The position numbers were made by a program, and so were the translations under genes. DNA of 64,000 nt, taken from the NCBI RefSeq assembly GCF_018446385.1, contig NC_055987.1, positions 4,605,705 to 4,669,704 of the forward strand, written 5' to 3'. Position 1 is the first letter of the stretch. Each line of letters starts with the position of its first letter. The DNA is from Zingiber officinale. Its lineage: Eukaryota > Streptophyta > Magnoliopsida > Zingiberales > Zingiberaceae. This document shows positions 34,883 through 45,940 of this stretch, piece after piece. The notes beneath the pieces were generated by a model. That model was not told where the DNA came from. It worked only from the letters and a program-made list of their open reading frames with translations, and ran no database searches.

Positions 34883-36358
34883 TTATGGGGTAGAGAAGAT
34901 GCTCCTAGGAACCCAATACCTACTTGAGCTCATTGGGTTCACTAAAAATTCACTAGGGATGACTTCCCTAGCAACCCTCCTAATGACCCTCTTAGGCTTT
35001 AAAGCCTTGGTCATTTGGGTCTCATCAAGGTCAACTATAGGGGTGACTCCCCTTGTGACCTTGGTAATGGTCTTCCTAGCCTTAGGTTTTGTTCCATAAT
35101 CGAATGGAACATTATGATAGGTGGGCTTGACCATTTGGGACTTAGGTTTGTGACCCAAACCCTTTTTGTCCTTGGACATTGGTTTTTGACCCTTAAACCC
35201 TAGAGATGACTTCTCCAAGTTTTTAAGAGCCTTTTCCAAAGTATCAAGTCTTGACCTCAAGACTTGATTCTCCTTCTCTAATACCTCAATTTTTGATTTG
35301 TCATTCTTCTTTGAGGCATTCCTAGGCATGTGTCTAGTTGATTTGGGGTTTCTACCTAGGTTTTCCTTAACCTTAGAAGTGTTAATCCTAGGGTTAGCAT
35401 TCCTAGTAGTATCCCTATCTAAGTTGACATGTTTAGCACCTAAACACATGTATTGATTTCTAGTGTTAACATGCTTATCATTGTTGACTAATGCAATAAA
35501 ATTACTAGCATGTATCCTACTAGACTTGCACGAATGAGCCTTAAAAGATACCTTAGGGTTTGCCTTAGCTCCCCCTATCGATGTGCCCGGTCTCTTGCCC
35601 TTGTGAGGTTGCCTCCCCCTCGGACAATGGCTCCTATAGTGTCCCCGTTGCTTGCATTGAAAGCACACCACGTGCTTCTTGCCTTTGCGTGTTGGGACTC
35701 CGGCTACCTTAACCTTTGGCGCCGGTGGAGTCTTCCTAACTCTCTTTGGACATTTGCTCTTGTAATGTCCACACTCCCTACACTCAAAGCATATTATATG
35801 TAACTTATTTGAAATTGAAATGCTTGAGTTACCTAGGTTTGGGCATGGGTGTGAGCTCTCTTCCTCATCCCTTCCGGAGGTAGATGCCTCTTCTTCTTGC
35901 TCCGAACTTGAACAAGAGGAACTCTCCTCCTCTTCTTCCTTGGATGTTGAGTAGCCCTCAACTCCCAATTCGCTCCCTCCATGATGTGAGCTACTTGGCT
36001 CACTTAGCTCCTCTTCATGGCTTGAAGTGGAGCTCTCCTCATGGTACTTGGCCAAGTTATCCCATAATTCCTTGGCATTGTTGTAACCTATCTTACACAA
36101 GATGTTAGTAGGCAATGAAAATTCAATTATTCTCGTTACCTCTTCGTTGATTTCGGATTTGTGAATTTGTTCTTTCGTCCACTCCTTCTTCTCAAGAAGT
36201 TTTCCTTCCTTATCCACCGGAGGAGTAAAACCTTCTTGTACACAAAACCAATTCATTATGTTAGTCATAAGAAAGTACTTCATCCTTACCTTCCAATACG
36301 CGAAGTCGCCGCATTCGTAGAAGGGTGGAATGGTGACGTCTTCTCCATAGAGATCCAT
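34883..36358 (-). CDS. Copia-type Gag protein, intact
   Basis: This is an uninterrupted 491-residue frame. Residues 1 to about 110 form a UBN2-type copia Gag domain (GEDVTIPPFYECGDFAYWK; KELWDNLAKYHE). Residues 110-175 are an acidic Ser/Glu-rich linker. Two zinc knuckles of form C-x2-C-x4-H-x4-C lie at 190-203 and 232-245. A Lys/Arg-rich region and a short coiled coil follow (about 365-390), and the end is RYWVPRSIFSTP. In complete copia elements this end continues into protease, but here it stops. Gag forms the particle that packages element RNA. An intact frame without pol fits a non-autonomous element still supplying Gag. Confidence 0.9.
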   Translation of the reverse strand: MDLYGEDVTIPPFYECGDFAYWKVRMKYFLMTNIMNWFCVQEGFTPPVDKEGKLLEKKEWTKEQIHKSEINEEVTRIIEFSLPTNILCKIGYNNAKELWDNLAKYHEESSTSSHEEELSEPSSSHHGGSELGVEGYSTSKEEEEESSSCSSSEQEEEASTSGRDEEESSHPCPNLGNSSISISNKLHIICFECRECGHYKSKCPKRVRKTPPAPKVKVAGVPTRKGKKHVVCFQCKQRGHYRSHCPRGRQPHKGKRPGTSIGGAKANPKVSFKAHSCKSSRIHASNFIALVNNDKHVNTRNQYMCLGAKHVNLDRDTTRNANPRINTSKVKENLGRNPKSTRHMPRNASKKNDKSKIEVLEKENQVLRSRLDTLEKALKNLEKSSLGFKGQKPMSKDKKGLGHKPKSQMVKPTYHNVPFDYGTKPKARKTITKVTRGVTPIVDLDETQMTKALKPKRVIRRVAREVIPSEFLVNPMSSSRYWVPRSIFSTP

Positions 36359-36405
36359 TCTCTAGCTTTGCTCCCACGGGTGTGAATCCGACGAAGAGCG
36401 GCCTC

Positions 36406-36417
36406 GCTCTGATACCA
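36406..36417 (-). other. Primer binding site (initiator tRNA-Met)
   Basis: TGGTATCAGAGC on the minus strand, two bases inside the LTR, is complementary to the 3' end of initiator tRNA-Met, the standard primer of plant copia elements. Confidence 0.9.
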
Positions 36418-36419
36418 CT

Positions 36420-38259
36420 TGTTAGGATCCTTCGTACTCGGCTAGAGAGGGGGGTGTGAATAGCCGCCCCAAATCGCTCGTTTCTTCCTACAATTCGTTA
36501 GCGCAGCGGAAAAATAAACTAGAAACGAAAGGAAGACTACAAACCTCAAACAAACCGATGTAACGAGGTTCGGAGATTAGGGCTCCTACTCCTCGGCGTG
36601 TCCGTAAGGTGGACGAGTCCAGTCAATCCGTCGGTGGATGAGTCCCCGGAGAACCGGCTAATACAATAAACTCCTTGTGGGTGGAGAAACCTCGCCACAA
36701 ACGTTTGCAACAGCAAACAAAGAGTACAAGAACAAAGAGTAAGCAAGAAATACAATAAGGATACACAAGCACTCTACCAATCTTGCTTTCTCGTCGACTG
36801 GAGTCCGGATGAAGCAGCAGCTTCAAAAACTCTAACAGCAGCAGCTGTTCCAGTCGGGGAAGCTCACGCGAAGCTTTGGACGAGCTCAACAAAACTCAAG
36901 CACAGCAGCACTTAGCAACAGGAAGGAGGAAGAAGAGTTGTCGCACAGAAGATGCCCTCGATTCTTTTATACCTGCGTAGACAGAAGCCAGCGGAGAAGA
37001 AATCTAGCCGTTGCGTTGCAACGGCTAGTGCCCTGATCGGTCTGTGGACCGATCGGCCCCGGACCGATCAGCTTCATTCACGAAAGTTGCCCAACTTTTC
37101 GTTCGATCGGCGTGGACCGATCAGCCAACGGATCGGTCCACAGACCGATCCCACCTCTCCCGGCTGCGTCTCTGATCGGTCGTGGAGACCGATCAAGCTT
37201 CATGCTGATCGGTCCCCAGACCGATCAGTAAGCTTGCTTTCCTTCTGTTTGTTATCTGATCGGTCACCAGACCGATCAGATACACAAACGTATCACTGGA
37301 TCGGTCTGCAGACCGATCCAGAGCTTGGTTTTTGCCTAAACCAAGTCCCAAGTCTCCCAAACCAACATTCGGTCAACCTCGACCTGTTGGTACTTAATTC
37401 CTAGCATCTGGTCACTCCCTTGACCTGCTAGGACTTTCCTCAACACCAGATGTCCGATCATCCCTGATCCATCTGGATTTTCCCTTGCCTGGCTTCACTC
37501 ACCAGGACTTTCACCTGGCTTCACTCACCAGGATTTTCACACTGCCTAACATCCCAGTTAGGACTTTCTCACTGCCTGGCTTCACTCACCAGGACTTTCC
37601 CACTGCCTGGCTTCACTCACCAGGACTTTCCACACTGCCTAACATCCCAGTTAGGACTTTCCCATTCACCTAGCTTCACTCACTAGGATTTTCCCGAATG
37701 CCTGGCTTCACTCACCAGGACTTTCACCTTCACCTAGCTTCACTCACTAGGATTTTCACCGTTCCAAACTCCCTGTTTGGACTTTCCCCGTGCAAACTCC
37801 GTTTGGACTTTCCCGTGCCAAGTCTCCATACTTGGACTTTTCGCGTGCCAAGCTCCCTGCTTGGACTTTTCCAGTTCCATACTTGGACTTTTCCAGTGCC
37901 AAGCTCCCTGCTTGGACTTTTCCGTGCCAAGTCTCCATACTTGGACTTTTCCAGTGCCAAGCTCCCTGCTTGGACTTTTCCGTGCCAAGTCTCCATACTT
38001 GGACTTTACCCGAATCAGGTCAACCAGGTCAACCTTGACCTACGGTTGCACCAATAATCTCCCAAACATCTATTCTTGTCCCACATCAAGAATAGAACTC
38101 TCTCACGAGTGTCAAACATCAACATGCAACTCAACTAGGTCAACCTTGACCTAAGATTGCATCAACAATCTTCCCAAGTCAAACATCAAAATACAACTCG
38201 AGTCAAGTCAACTCGAGTCGGGTCAACCAGGTCAACCTTGACCTAAGGTTGCACCAACA
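36420..38259 (-). repeat. 5' LTR of gag-only copia element
   Basis: 1840 bp. On the minus strand a TATAAAAG box is at 36971-36964. The palindrome cluster (about 37034-37320) lies just upstream of it, in U3, followed further upstream by the tandem tracts (37490-37770 and 37775-38010). Confidence 0.9.
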
Positions 38260-38264
38260 ATGTT
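38260..38264. repeat. TSD of gag-only copia element, right
   Basis: ATGTT, identical to 31202-31206. Confidence 0.85.
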
Positions 38265-38600
38265 TTGTTCATTTCACTAGGTGGCGACACACAACACACG
38301 GGGCTGCCGAGGACTGACGTCAATCGTCAGCCGACCGATCACCAGGGGATATCGTAGTTGCTCCCCATCTCCTGATCGATGGGATCGTCGCCGCTCGATT
38401 GAGCGACAAGAAAAGAGAAGGGAGCCCGAGCTCCATCACCATCAGTGGAGGGAGGAAACCAATCCCTCCAGAATCCCGACCAAGCGAAATAGGTCGTCTG
38501 CCAGGAAGAGGAAAATAGGAACAACACTTCCTGAGGAGAGAAAGGCATGATCGTCGATGGCCCGACAGGCGAAGATTCCAACCAGGCCAGAAAATCATAC
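38265..38600 (+). pseudogene. gag of element A, 3' part
   Basis: Begins with the zinc-knuckle-like C-S-F-H...THNTRGC that follows KVWTLMF of the upstream part, matching C-S-F-H-x4-H-x4-C of element B. The rest is degenerate Arg/Ser-rich gag tail. Confidence 0.75.
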
Positions 38601-38619
38601 GCTCGGTGGTTGAAGATCC

Positions 38620-39048
38620 ATGCCGTTAGATGCAGCAAGGAAGGTCGAAGGGCCTCAGATCAGTTTCGGCCCCAGCAATCTAGTAGAGGTTGAAATCCCT
38701 CACGATAATGCTTTGATCATCCGAGTGGTGATCGGCAACTATACCATTCACCGAACCTTCGTCGACACGGGAAGTTCGGTGAACATCATTTTTAAGAAGG
38801 TGTTTGATCAGCTACAGATCGATTGCAGCAAACTGCTGCCCATGGCGACCTCGCTCTATGGGTTCATAGGCAATGAAGTCCTGCCGATTGGCCAAGCAAA
38901 ATTGACCATCTCACTGAGAGAAGAGTCATTGAGGAGGACTCGGACCACCAACTTCATAGTTGTGGACGCACCATCGGCCTACAACGTCATCCTGGGCCGA
39001 CCGACCCTCAACGAATTTCGGCAGTATCCACTTATTGCCAGAAGATAA
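38620..39048 (+). pseudogene. Aspartic protease of element A
   Basis: The catalytic FVDTGSSVNIIF triad, YGFIGNEVLPIG and AYNVILGRP are readable in one frame of 142 codons, closely matching the protease of element B (IDTGSSVNIIF). The frame ends early by a frameshift near 39020 (NEFR then QYPLIARR). Confidence 0.85.
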
Positions 39049-39171
39049 AGTTTCCAGTGGATGACCAAGTGGGCGAGGTCAAGGGCGACTAACTGGCCGC
39101 TCGGCGCTGCTATGTAGAAATGGTCAAGACCGAGGCCAAGGCCGCTCGAAAGACTCCACGGCTAGAGGTAA

Positions 39172-40308
39172 ATGCTATTACCGAAAAACCCTCACACCTT
39201 GGTATATGAAGAAAAGGAAGAGGTGCAAATCCATCCTAGCCGATCGAAAGTCATGACTTTCGTGCCTACCGACCTAGAGGAGAAGAAGAAGGCAGAGTTG
39301 ATCACCTGCCTCAAGGAGAATCATGATGTGTTCGCTTGGTCGATACATGAGTTGCCTGGCATCTCTCCAAGCGTGGCCCAACACGAACTTCACGTCCGAC
39401 CGGATGCTCAATCAGTCAAACAAAGGAAAAAGGGATTTTAGCGCGGAGCAGAACGTGATCATCTGGGCGGAGGTAGAAAAGCTATTGGAGGTTGGCCACA
39501 TCAGGGAAGTTCAATTCCCGAGCTAGCTAGGCAATGTGGTACTGGTCTCTAAGCTAGGCAACAAATGGCGGATCTGCATCGACTTCCGCGACTTAAACAA
39601 GGCGTGCCCGAAGGACTTCTATCCGTTGCCCATGATTGATCAACTAGTGGACTCGACGGTGAGCTACGAGCTGATCTGCATGTTCGACGCATATCAAGGA
39701 TACCATCAAGTGCCGCTCGACCGAGAGGACCAAGAGAAGGTCAGTTTCATCACGGCCGATGGAACATATTGCTACAACGTCATGTTATTCAGACTGAAGA
39801 AGCTAAAGTCACCTATCAGAGGCTGATGAACAGAGTGTTTCGACGGTAGATCTGTCGTAATATGGAGGTATACGTCGATGATATACTCATCAAGTCCCTC
39901 CGAGCTGCTGACCTATGTGCAGATATCGACGAAACTTGCCGAACGTTGAGGGTATATGGAATAAAGCTAAACCCAAACAAATGTCTGTTCGGCGCAAAGA
40001 ATGGTCGCTTCCTAGGTTACATTGTCATCAAGCGGGGCATCGAAGTCAACCCCAGCAAGGTCCACGCTTTGCAGAACATGCCTCCGCCTCGGAATTTGAA
40101 GGAACCTCAGAGGCTGACCGGTCAGATCACGACATTGTCTCGGTTCATATCCAAGTCATCCGATCGAAGCCTGTTATTTTTCAAGATACTGCACCAAGCC
40201 ACAAAATTCCAATGGGACGCCAAGTGTGACCAAGTGTTAGAGGAGCTGAAGACGTATCTGAGCTCACTATCTATGTTAGCCAAGCCAATCGTGGGTGAGC
40301 CACTCTAG
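39172..40308 (+). pseudogene. Reverse transcriptase of element A (broken)
   Basis: Readable pieces are a protease/RT linker (HDVFAWSIHELPGISPSVAQ), fingers and palm (KWRICIDFRDLNKACPKDFY, then FDAYQGYHQVPL), and the catalytic YVDDILIK box near 39865, with the thumb to 40308. There are frameshifts near 39415 and 39800 and a TAG between them. Confidence 0.88.
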
Positions 40309-41119
40309 ATATATTTGTCATCCAATGAACATGATGTTGGATCAGCTTTATCAGGCAGAGCGACCAAGATCAACAACCTGTATATTTTCTGAGTCATATA
40401 TTGAAGGACGCTGAATCTTGCTACACCGATCTCGAAAAATTGGGATATGCACTGGTACTCGCCGCGCGGAGGCTTCGCCCGTACTTCCTAGCACACTCAA
40501 TAATAGTGATGACTAACAGCGCTCTGGGAAGAGTTCTCCTCAATCCAGAAGCGTCTGGACAGCTAATCAAGTGGACGACCGAACTTAGCGAGTTTGACAT
40601 CCAATATCAACCCCGAGCGGCGATCAAGGCTCAAGCCCTGGCGGATTTTGTTATAGAAGTCCAAAGTAACAAGCCGCCATCGACATGGAAGATATATGTG
40701 GGTGACTCGTCCACTCGGTAGGGCAGCGGGATCGGTTTAATCCTCATCTCACCTTGGGAGGACCGGATGCAGCTATCCGTTTGGCTGGACTATCAAGCTA
40801 CTAATAATGAAGCGGAGTATGAGGCATTGATAGCCGACCTATAAGCAGCTCGACATGTGGGAGCGGATAAAGTCCTCATTCACTCGGATTCCCAACTCAC
40901 CTCCCATCAACTATCCGGGGCCTTTGAAATAAGTAGCACACGGTTAAAACTCTATGCAGAGGCTTTTGAAAAGCTGAAGATCGTCTTCCAAGAAGTGGTT
41001 ATACAGAAGATCCCCCCCGATTGGAGAACCAAACGATGGATGAGCTAGCAAAGCTGACCAGTTCATTAATGTTGATCGTCATAGGTCAACTGATCAAGCA
41101 AGTTTCACTGGTCGCCCAA
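40309..41119 (+). pseudogene. RNase H region of element A (broken)
   Basis: RT-proximal RNase H (LGYALVLAARRLRPYFLAH) is followed by a second RNase H-like domain (IYVGDSSTR, EYEALIADL, VLIHSDSQLTSHQLSG, LKLYAEAFEKLK). The match to element B runs to QVSLVAQA at 41119 and then stops abruptly, so integrase is absent. Confidence 0.82.
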
Positions 41120-43018
41120 GCATGCGTCCCCAAGTCAAACTTGGTTAATCAAGTTAGACTTGGACAATATTGGGTGCCCAAGGATCAAGTCCACTACCTT
41201 GATAGAGCTTATCGAGACTATGATCCAGGGGAGCCAATAGAAAAATCATCTTTATGTATAAATAGAATTGTTTGATGCTTGTCTTACTGCTTTTATTATA
41301 CATGCTTAGATTATGTTAGATAAGGACCTAGGCGTGATTTACACTTGACTAGTTAGACCTAGAGGTTTCAAAAAGAAAAATTAAATATCCAATTTCTTTG
41401 AAAGGCTTTGTCTATAAGTGGTGGATGATCTCATACCTAAGAAGGCCTAGGTGCCTCGCCATAGCTTGGAATCCAATCATTGAAATAAATATTTAATTGA
41501 CTAATTGAAAAACCTGAGTCTAACTCAATTATAAATAAAACTTTAGATTAAAATTTAAAATTGAAGATTAAATTAACCATCTCATAAAACTATTAAAGTT
41601 CCCTGATTGAAAATCTAGAAAATAGTGAGATGGACCTAGTTTTAAAATAGTTAACCAAACCTGAATTAAATAAATTAAAGCTAACTCAATTAAAATTCAT
41701 AATTAATTATAAAATCATGATTAATTTCAAAATCTAATTAATTATAAAAAATTTAATTTCAAATCTAATTAAATTCAAAATGTTAATTATTTTAAAATCA
41801 TAATTAAATTATAATTATATTTTAAATCCTAATAAATTTCAAACAACTTAATTATTTGATTATTAATCATAATTAAATTTTAAATTATTAACTCTTAGAT
41901 TTTCAAAATTTTAATTATTTTTAAAAGATAATTTATTTTCAAATCAAAATTAATATGTAAGTTTATAATTTCAAACTTAATTTTTAATATATTTTTAAAA
42001 TTTTCAAAATTTTAATTATTGTCAAATATTTAAATTTAATTAAACTCATATTTGAAATTTAAACTTATATTTTAAAATTTTAAACTCATATTTTTATTGA
42101 TAAAATTAAAATAAAGTTAACTTCATCTCACAAGCACTTATTAAACTGAACATACTTGATAACCTAGAATGGGTGAGATGAAAAATCAAGAAAATAATAA
42201 TTTTTTTTATTATTTATTTTTATGCTCAGACTCTAGGACATTAAAATTTTTTTAAAATTGTCTGGCATGAATCAAGAGGAGTAAAAGAAAGATTTTTTAA
42301 GTTAAGCCAAGTTTATGTTTTTAAAAGTATTTTTCAAATAAAAGTTTTTTAAACTTTACTTAAAAATTATTTTTAAAACTTGGTCAGTTTTTAGGGTTAC
42401 TTTTTTTTTGTGTTTAAACAAATTAGTATTCAACTTAGTGTTTATTCAAAATTAAAATTATTTTTAATGGTGAATCAAATTTTTGAATTAAAATTATTAT
42501 TAAGCTTAATGTTTTAAAATTAGTGTTTATCAAAAATTTTCCCTAAGTACTTAACTAAGCTAAAACTTTTATCAGAATCTTTATTTAAGTTGAGTACTTT
42601 TAAAGTTAAGTGTTTAATCAACTTCTTTTAAAGCTTGTACTTACCTATGTTTAAAATCCTTTTAAAGCTACGTTATTTAGTCTCTTTCAAATTTTTGCTT
42701 CTTCCTGCAAAACTATATTTGAGTAGCAGCTACCTTTCAGGGGGGATTAAATATTTCCTGTCTTTCTAATTTTTTTCCTTTTTAAGTAATATTTTTGATA
42801 TATAGCAAAGGGGGAGAGGAAAGTGATAGTTAAGTATATAAGTGATTAAGGGGGAGATACAAACAAGTTGCATTTATATTTCCTGCACCTACATATTTTT
42901 TTCACTTAATTGCACTTAAATCCTAATTTTATGCTTGTACGCATTTATACTACTTTCATATTTTACTTAAATTTTACTTAACTTTGAATTTTATTGCCAT
43001 AATAAAAAAGGGGGAGAT

Positions 43019-45329
43019 TGTTGGTGCGAGAAGCATCCGACGATCAGACCTGAGTTTTGATAATGGCAAAGGGTTCAAAGTTAAGATTGTTTATGTTCTG
43101 ACATGTTTGAATAAGTTTGCAGGAAAGTCCTAAGTGTACTTAGGCAGAAGTTCTAACTACGGTTAGGTAGGTGGAAAACCCTATGGGGTGGTAACTGTAG
43201 GACCGTTGGGCCGGCTAGAAAGGTTGGTAAATAACCTGTCAATTAAAAACAAACAACCCTTCCTCGAACGATTAAGCTAACACTTGTAAAATGAATTAAG
43301 CAGATAAATAGAAGCATAAAAGAAAAGACGAGGCACCAGATGTTTACTTGGTTACAACCGATGTGGTTGTTAATCCAAGAAAGATTAAGCTCAAAAACTC
43401 CTTCAGGCGGAGAAGCCTCTTACAGCGTTTAGGCACAGAAAACAGAAGCTTAACTACAACTAAAGCATACAAGTGTTTGGAAATAGAATGATCGTGATTG
43501 TTGAAAAGCTTCTGGACCAAGGCTATATTTATAGCCTTGGTCGGGGCGCTTGAAGGTTCCGGCACCACAGGGATAAAATTTATCCCCAGCGGTTGGATCG
43601 AGTCAAAGCTCGATCCGAAAGTCCAGGCGCTGCGCCGATAGCCCGGCGCCCGGATAGCCGGGCGCCGGAGCTCGGCGCTGAAGCCAAAAGTCAACCCTGC
43701 TGACTTTTGGTCCGCCTCTTCTGGTCAGCCTCTGGTGGGTCTTTCTTCCTCCGCTTGCTTGGGTGATCTTTGACATCCTGAATAGGGCTCACCCGAACCC
43801 ATCTTCCGGTCTTCTCGGCGTGATTCCCTCGCCTCCCCTCGACTGCTGTCCCTTCTCGTCCACCAGACTCATCCGCAGACTTAGCCCCTGTCGTCGACCT
43901 GCGTGCCGACCTTCGCTAGTCCGCCTCTTGCTCCCCGAGTAATCTTCCGCTCTGGCCAGACTTCTGGAACCACCGCGCCGCACTTCCTTCTCGGCCCACG
44001 GTGTACTCTTCCGCAAAGACTCGCCCCTGGACGCAACAGGCCGCTCTTCTTCTCGCTAGCTGCGTCTTCCGCTCGAGTACCTGTGCTCCTAAGCTCCTGC
44101 ACACTTAGACACAAGGTTAGAAACAACGCAGGACCTAACTTAACTTGTTGATCACACCAAAACAACCTTGGGGTTCCAACAGTAACCCTAGGTGAGGTGT
44201 GGTTAGGCAAAGGGAAAACCCTAGGAGGCGGTAACCATAGGAGGTGGTAACTCTAGGCGGAAAGTCTTGACGGGTTGAGAGCTTCGGGCAAAATCCTTGC
44301 AGGTGGTAACCCTAGGTTGAAATCTTGGCGTCGCGAACTGGGTGGAAGACTGGACGAGTCGTGGAGCGGACGTCTAGCATGAAGACCAGAAGCTTTGGAC
44401 GCTGAGCAAAAGTCTAGTTGATCTGGAGGATCAACTGGCAACAGGTAAACTCTCTTGATTGGAGTAGGTAAGGATGTGTTCTCCGACGAGGGAACAGTAG
44501 ACGTCAGTTCGACCTAAGATTTCTAGATGGAAATCCAAAGTCAGAATCGGATAGTCTGGTGATCGTCAAATTATTGTATTAATCATGTTTTATTGGTGCT
44601 AACTCTATTTTGTAGGATATATTTTGTATTTTGTTCTAACATATCTTGCAGGGAATGAAAAAATATTAAAAGCCCGGATGAACAGTATCCGAGGCGCCCT
44701 CCATGGAGCTTGGAGGCGCCTCGGATGCCTTGACCGAAGCAGTGCAGGAAGCAGGCAGAGGGCGCCCTCCATGGAGCTTGAGGGTGCCCTGGACGCTGGA
44801 TGGAAGGTGCCCTCTATGGGCTTGGAGGCACCCTCGGGCAGATAATCTACGGGCGAAGCGGAGCTTATCCACACCGCGGATCCGGCGGGGTTGGAGGCGC
44901 CCTCCATGCTATTGTGGGCGCCCTTAATGGGTTATATAAGTCTGTCTCGAGCAGCAGCAAAGGACAACAACTGAAAAGGCAATCTTTCTTCCATGTGGTG
45001 CTCAAAGAACGATCCGATAAAACTGCAACTCGACTTCGACGACTAGAAGCTTCAAGTTTACTAATTCTTTATTTATCGGTATAAGTTTTTCATTTATATT
45101 ATACTTCAAATTGTAACTTCCGAATTGATAGCGATTGCCTAAAACAAATGCTCAATGAGCGTGGGCCTTGGAGTAGGAGTCGCCACAGGCTCTGAACCAA
45201 GTAAAACCCTTGGTGTTTATGTTTGTGTTTTATTATTCCACTACATATCTAATTGAAGTTTTCCAAAATGAATGTTAAAGCCACGAGCACTATTCACACC
45301 TCCCCCCCTCTAGCGCTTTCGATCCTATA
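43019..45329 (+). repeat. 3' LTR of truncated copia element
   Basis: About 1.3 kb after removing the nested solo LTR. It has TATATAAG near 44933, preceded by GGCGCC palindromes (44690-44920). It ends in TA rather than CA, so the right end is uncertain by a few bases. Confidence 0.7.
43196..44181 (-). mobile_element. Solo LTR, 986 bp
   Basis: TGTAGGACC...TTCCAACA is flanked by GTAAC at 43191-43195 and 44182-44186. No internal domain is present, so it is a solo LTR left by recombination. The minus orientation is inferred from a CTATAAATATAG box near 43523-43534 with a GC-rich palindrome (GGCGCCCGGATAGCCGGGCGCC region, 43645-43680) on its upstream side in that reading. Confidence 0.85.
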
Positions 45330-45935
45330 GGATGTTTCGCTCGACCACCAAAAAATCTTCGGCCTCTTTAAGCTTCTAGGCCAGGTTCTGGGCCACCTTA
45401 TTCTTCAATTCGAGATCGTCGATGACCCGTTGCTTCATGGCGGTGACCAACTCGATCTTCTTGTCGAAGGTGGTGATTTGCTTGTTGAGCTGAGCCAGCA
45501 TCACCTCCTGATCTGCGGATTTTTTCCGCTCGGCCTCTAGAAGCTTATTACTCTTCTCCAGGTCGACCCTCAGCTTCTCAACCTTAGAAATTGATGGCCC
45601 TTGGGAGGAGGAGGCGCCGCTCGAGACTTTGAGTTTCTTGAACTCGTCCTCCAAAAATATGATCCTGTGGCACATGGTCAGACTCTCCACTCAATACTGC
45701 GAGTAAAAGGGAAATACAGCCAAACAGAGGTAAGCCACGAGTTTAGATTAAAGAACTTACTCCGGTGGTCATTTAAGTGTGACAATTGGCTAGGGCGCCT
45801 AGAGGTAGCATCACCGCACGGGCTCATGCATCCTCCCAGACTTCGACGAGCGACCCCCGAATGAGGATCTGGTGCTCGGGGGTCCGGGACTGGGCACTCG
45901 GCTCGCTGTAGTCCTCCGTTAGCAGATGGAGGATC
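45330..45935 (-). pseudogene. Antisense ORF of element A, 3' part (coiled coil)
   Basis: The minus strand encodes a coiled coil of about 100 residues (FLEDEFKKLK, then KVEKLRVDLEKSNKLLEAE). It corresponds to the coiled coil in the antisense ORF of element B (VDQAHTLSELDRQVKSLDRK). It is truncated at its 3' side by the copia fragment and at its 5' side by element B. Confidence 0.75.
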
Positions 45936-45940
45936 ACCGT
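45936..45940. repeat. TSD of element B, left
   Basis: ACCGT, repeated at 59127-59131. Confidence 0.85.

Larger units (their letters stand above)
31207..38259 (-). mobile_element. Gag-only, pol-less Ty1/copia-type LTR retrotransposon (TR-GAG-like)
   Basis: The 7053-bp element has TG...CA LTRs at both ends (31207-32983 and 36420-38259) and a 5-bp TSD ATGTT. Removing it restores the gag reading of element A (K-V-W-T-L-M-F joined to C-S-F-H). On the minus strand the order is 5' LTR (36420-38259), PBS (36417-36406), gag (36358-34883), about 1.9 kb without coding sequence, PPT (about 33000-32984), 3' LTR. No protease, integrase, RT or RNase H motif is present, so movement must depend on enzymes from another element. 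Confidence 0.9.
41120..45329 (+). mobile_element. 5'-truncated Ty1/copia-type element with 3' LTR
   Basis: Only the 3' part remains. 41120-43003 is AT-rich non-coding internal DNA, apart from a short QYWVPKDQV match to the end of copia Gag. The PPT AAAAAAGGGGGAG is at 43004-43016. The 3' LTR starts TGTTGGTGCG at 43019 and ends near 45329 at CTCTAGCGCTTTCGATCCTA. It is interrupted by a solo LTR. No 5' LTR or TSD was found. It joins the RNase H of element A on the left and the antisense ORF of A on the right. Confidence 0.7.
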
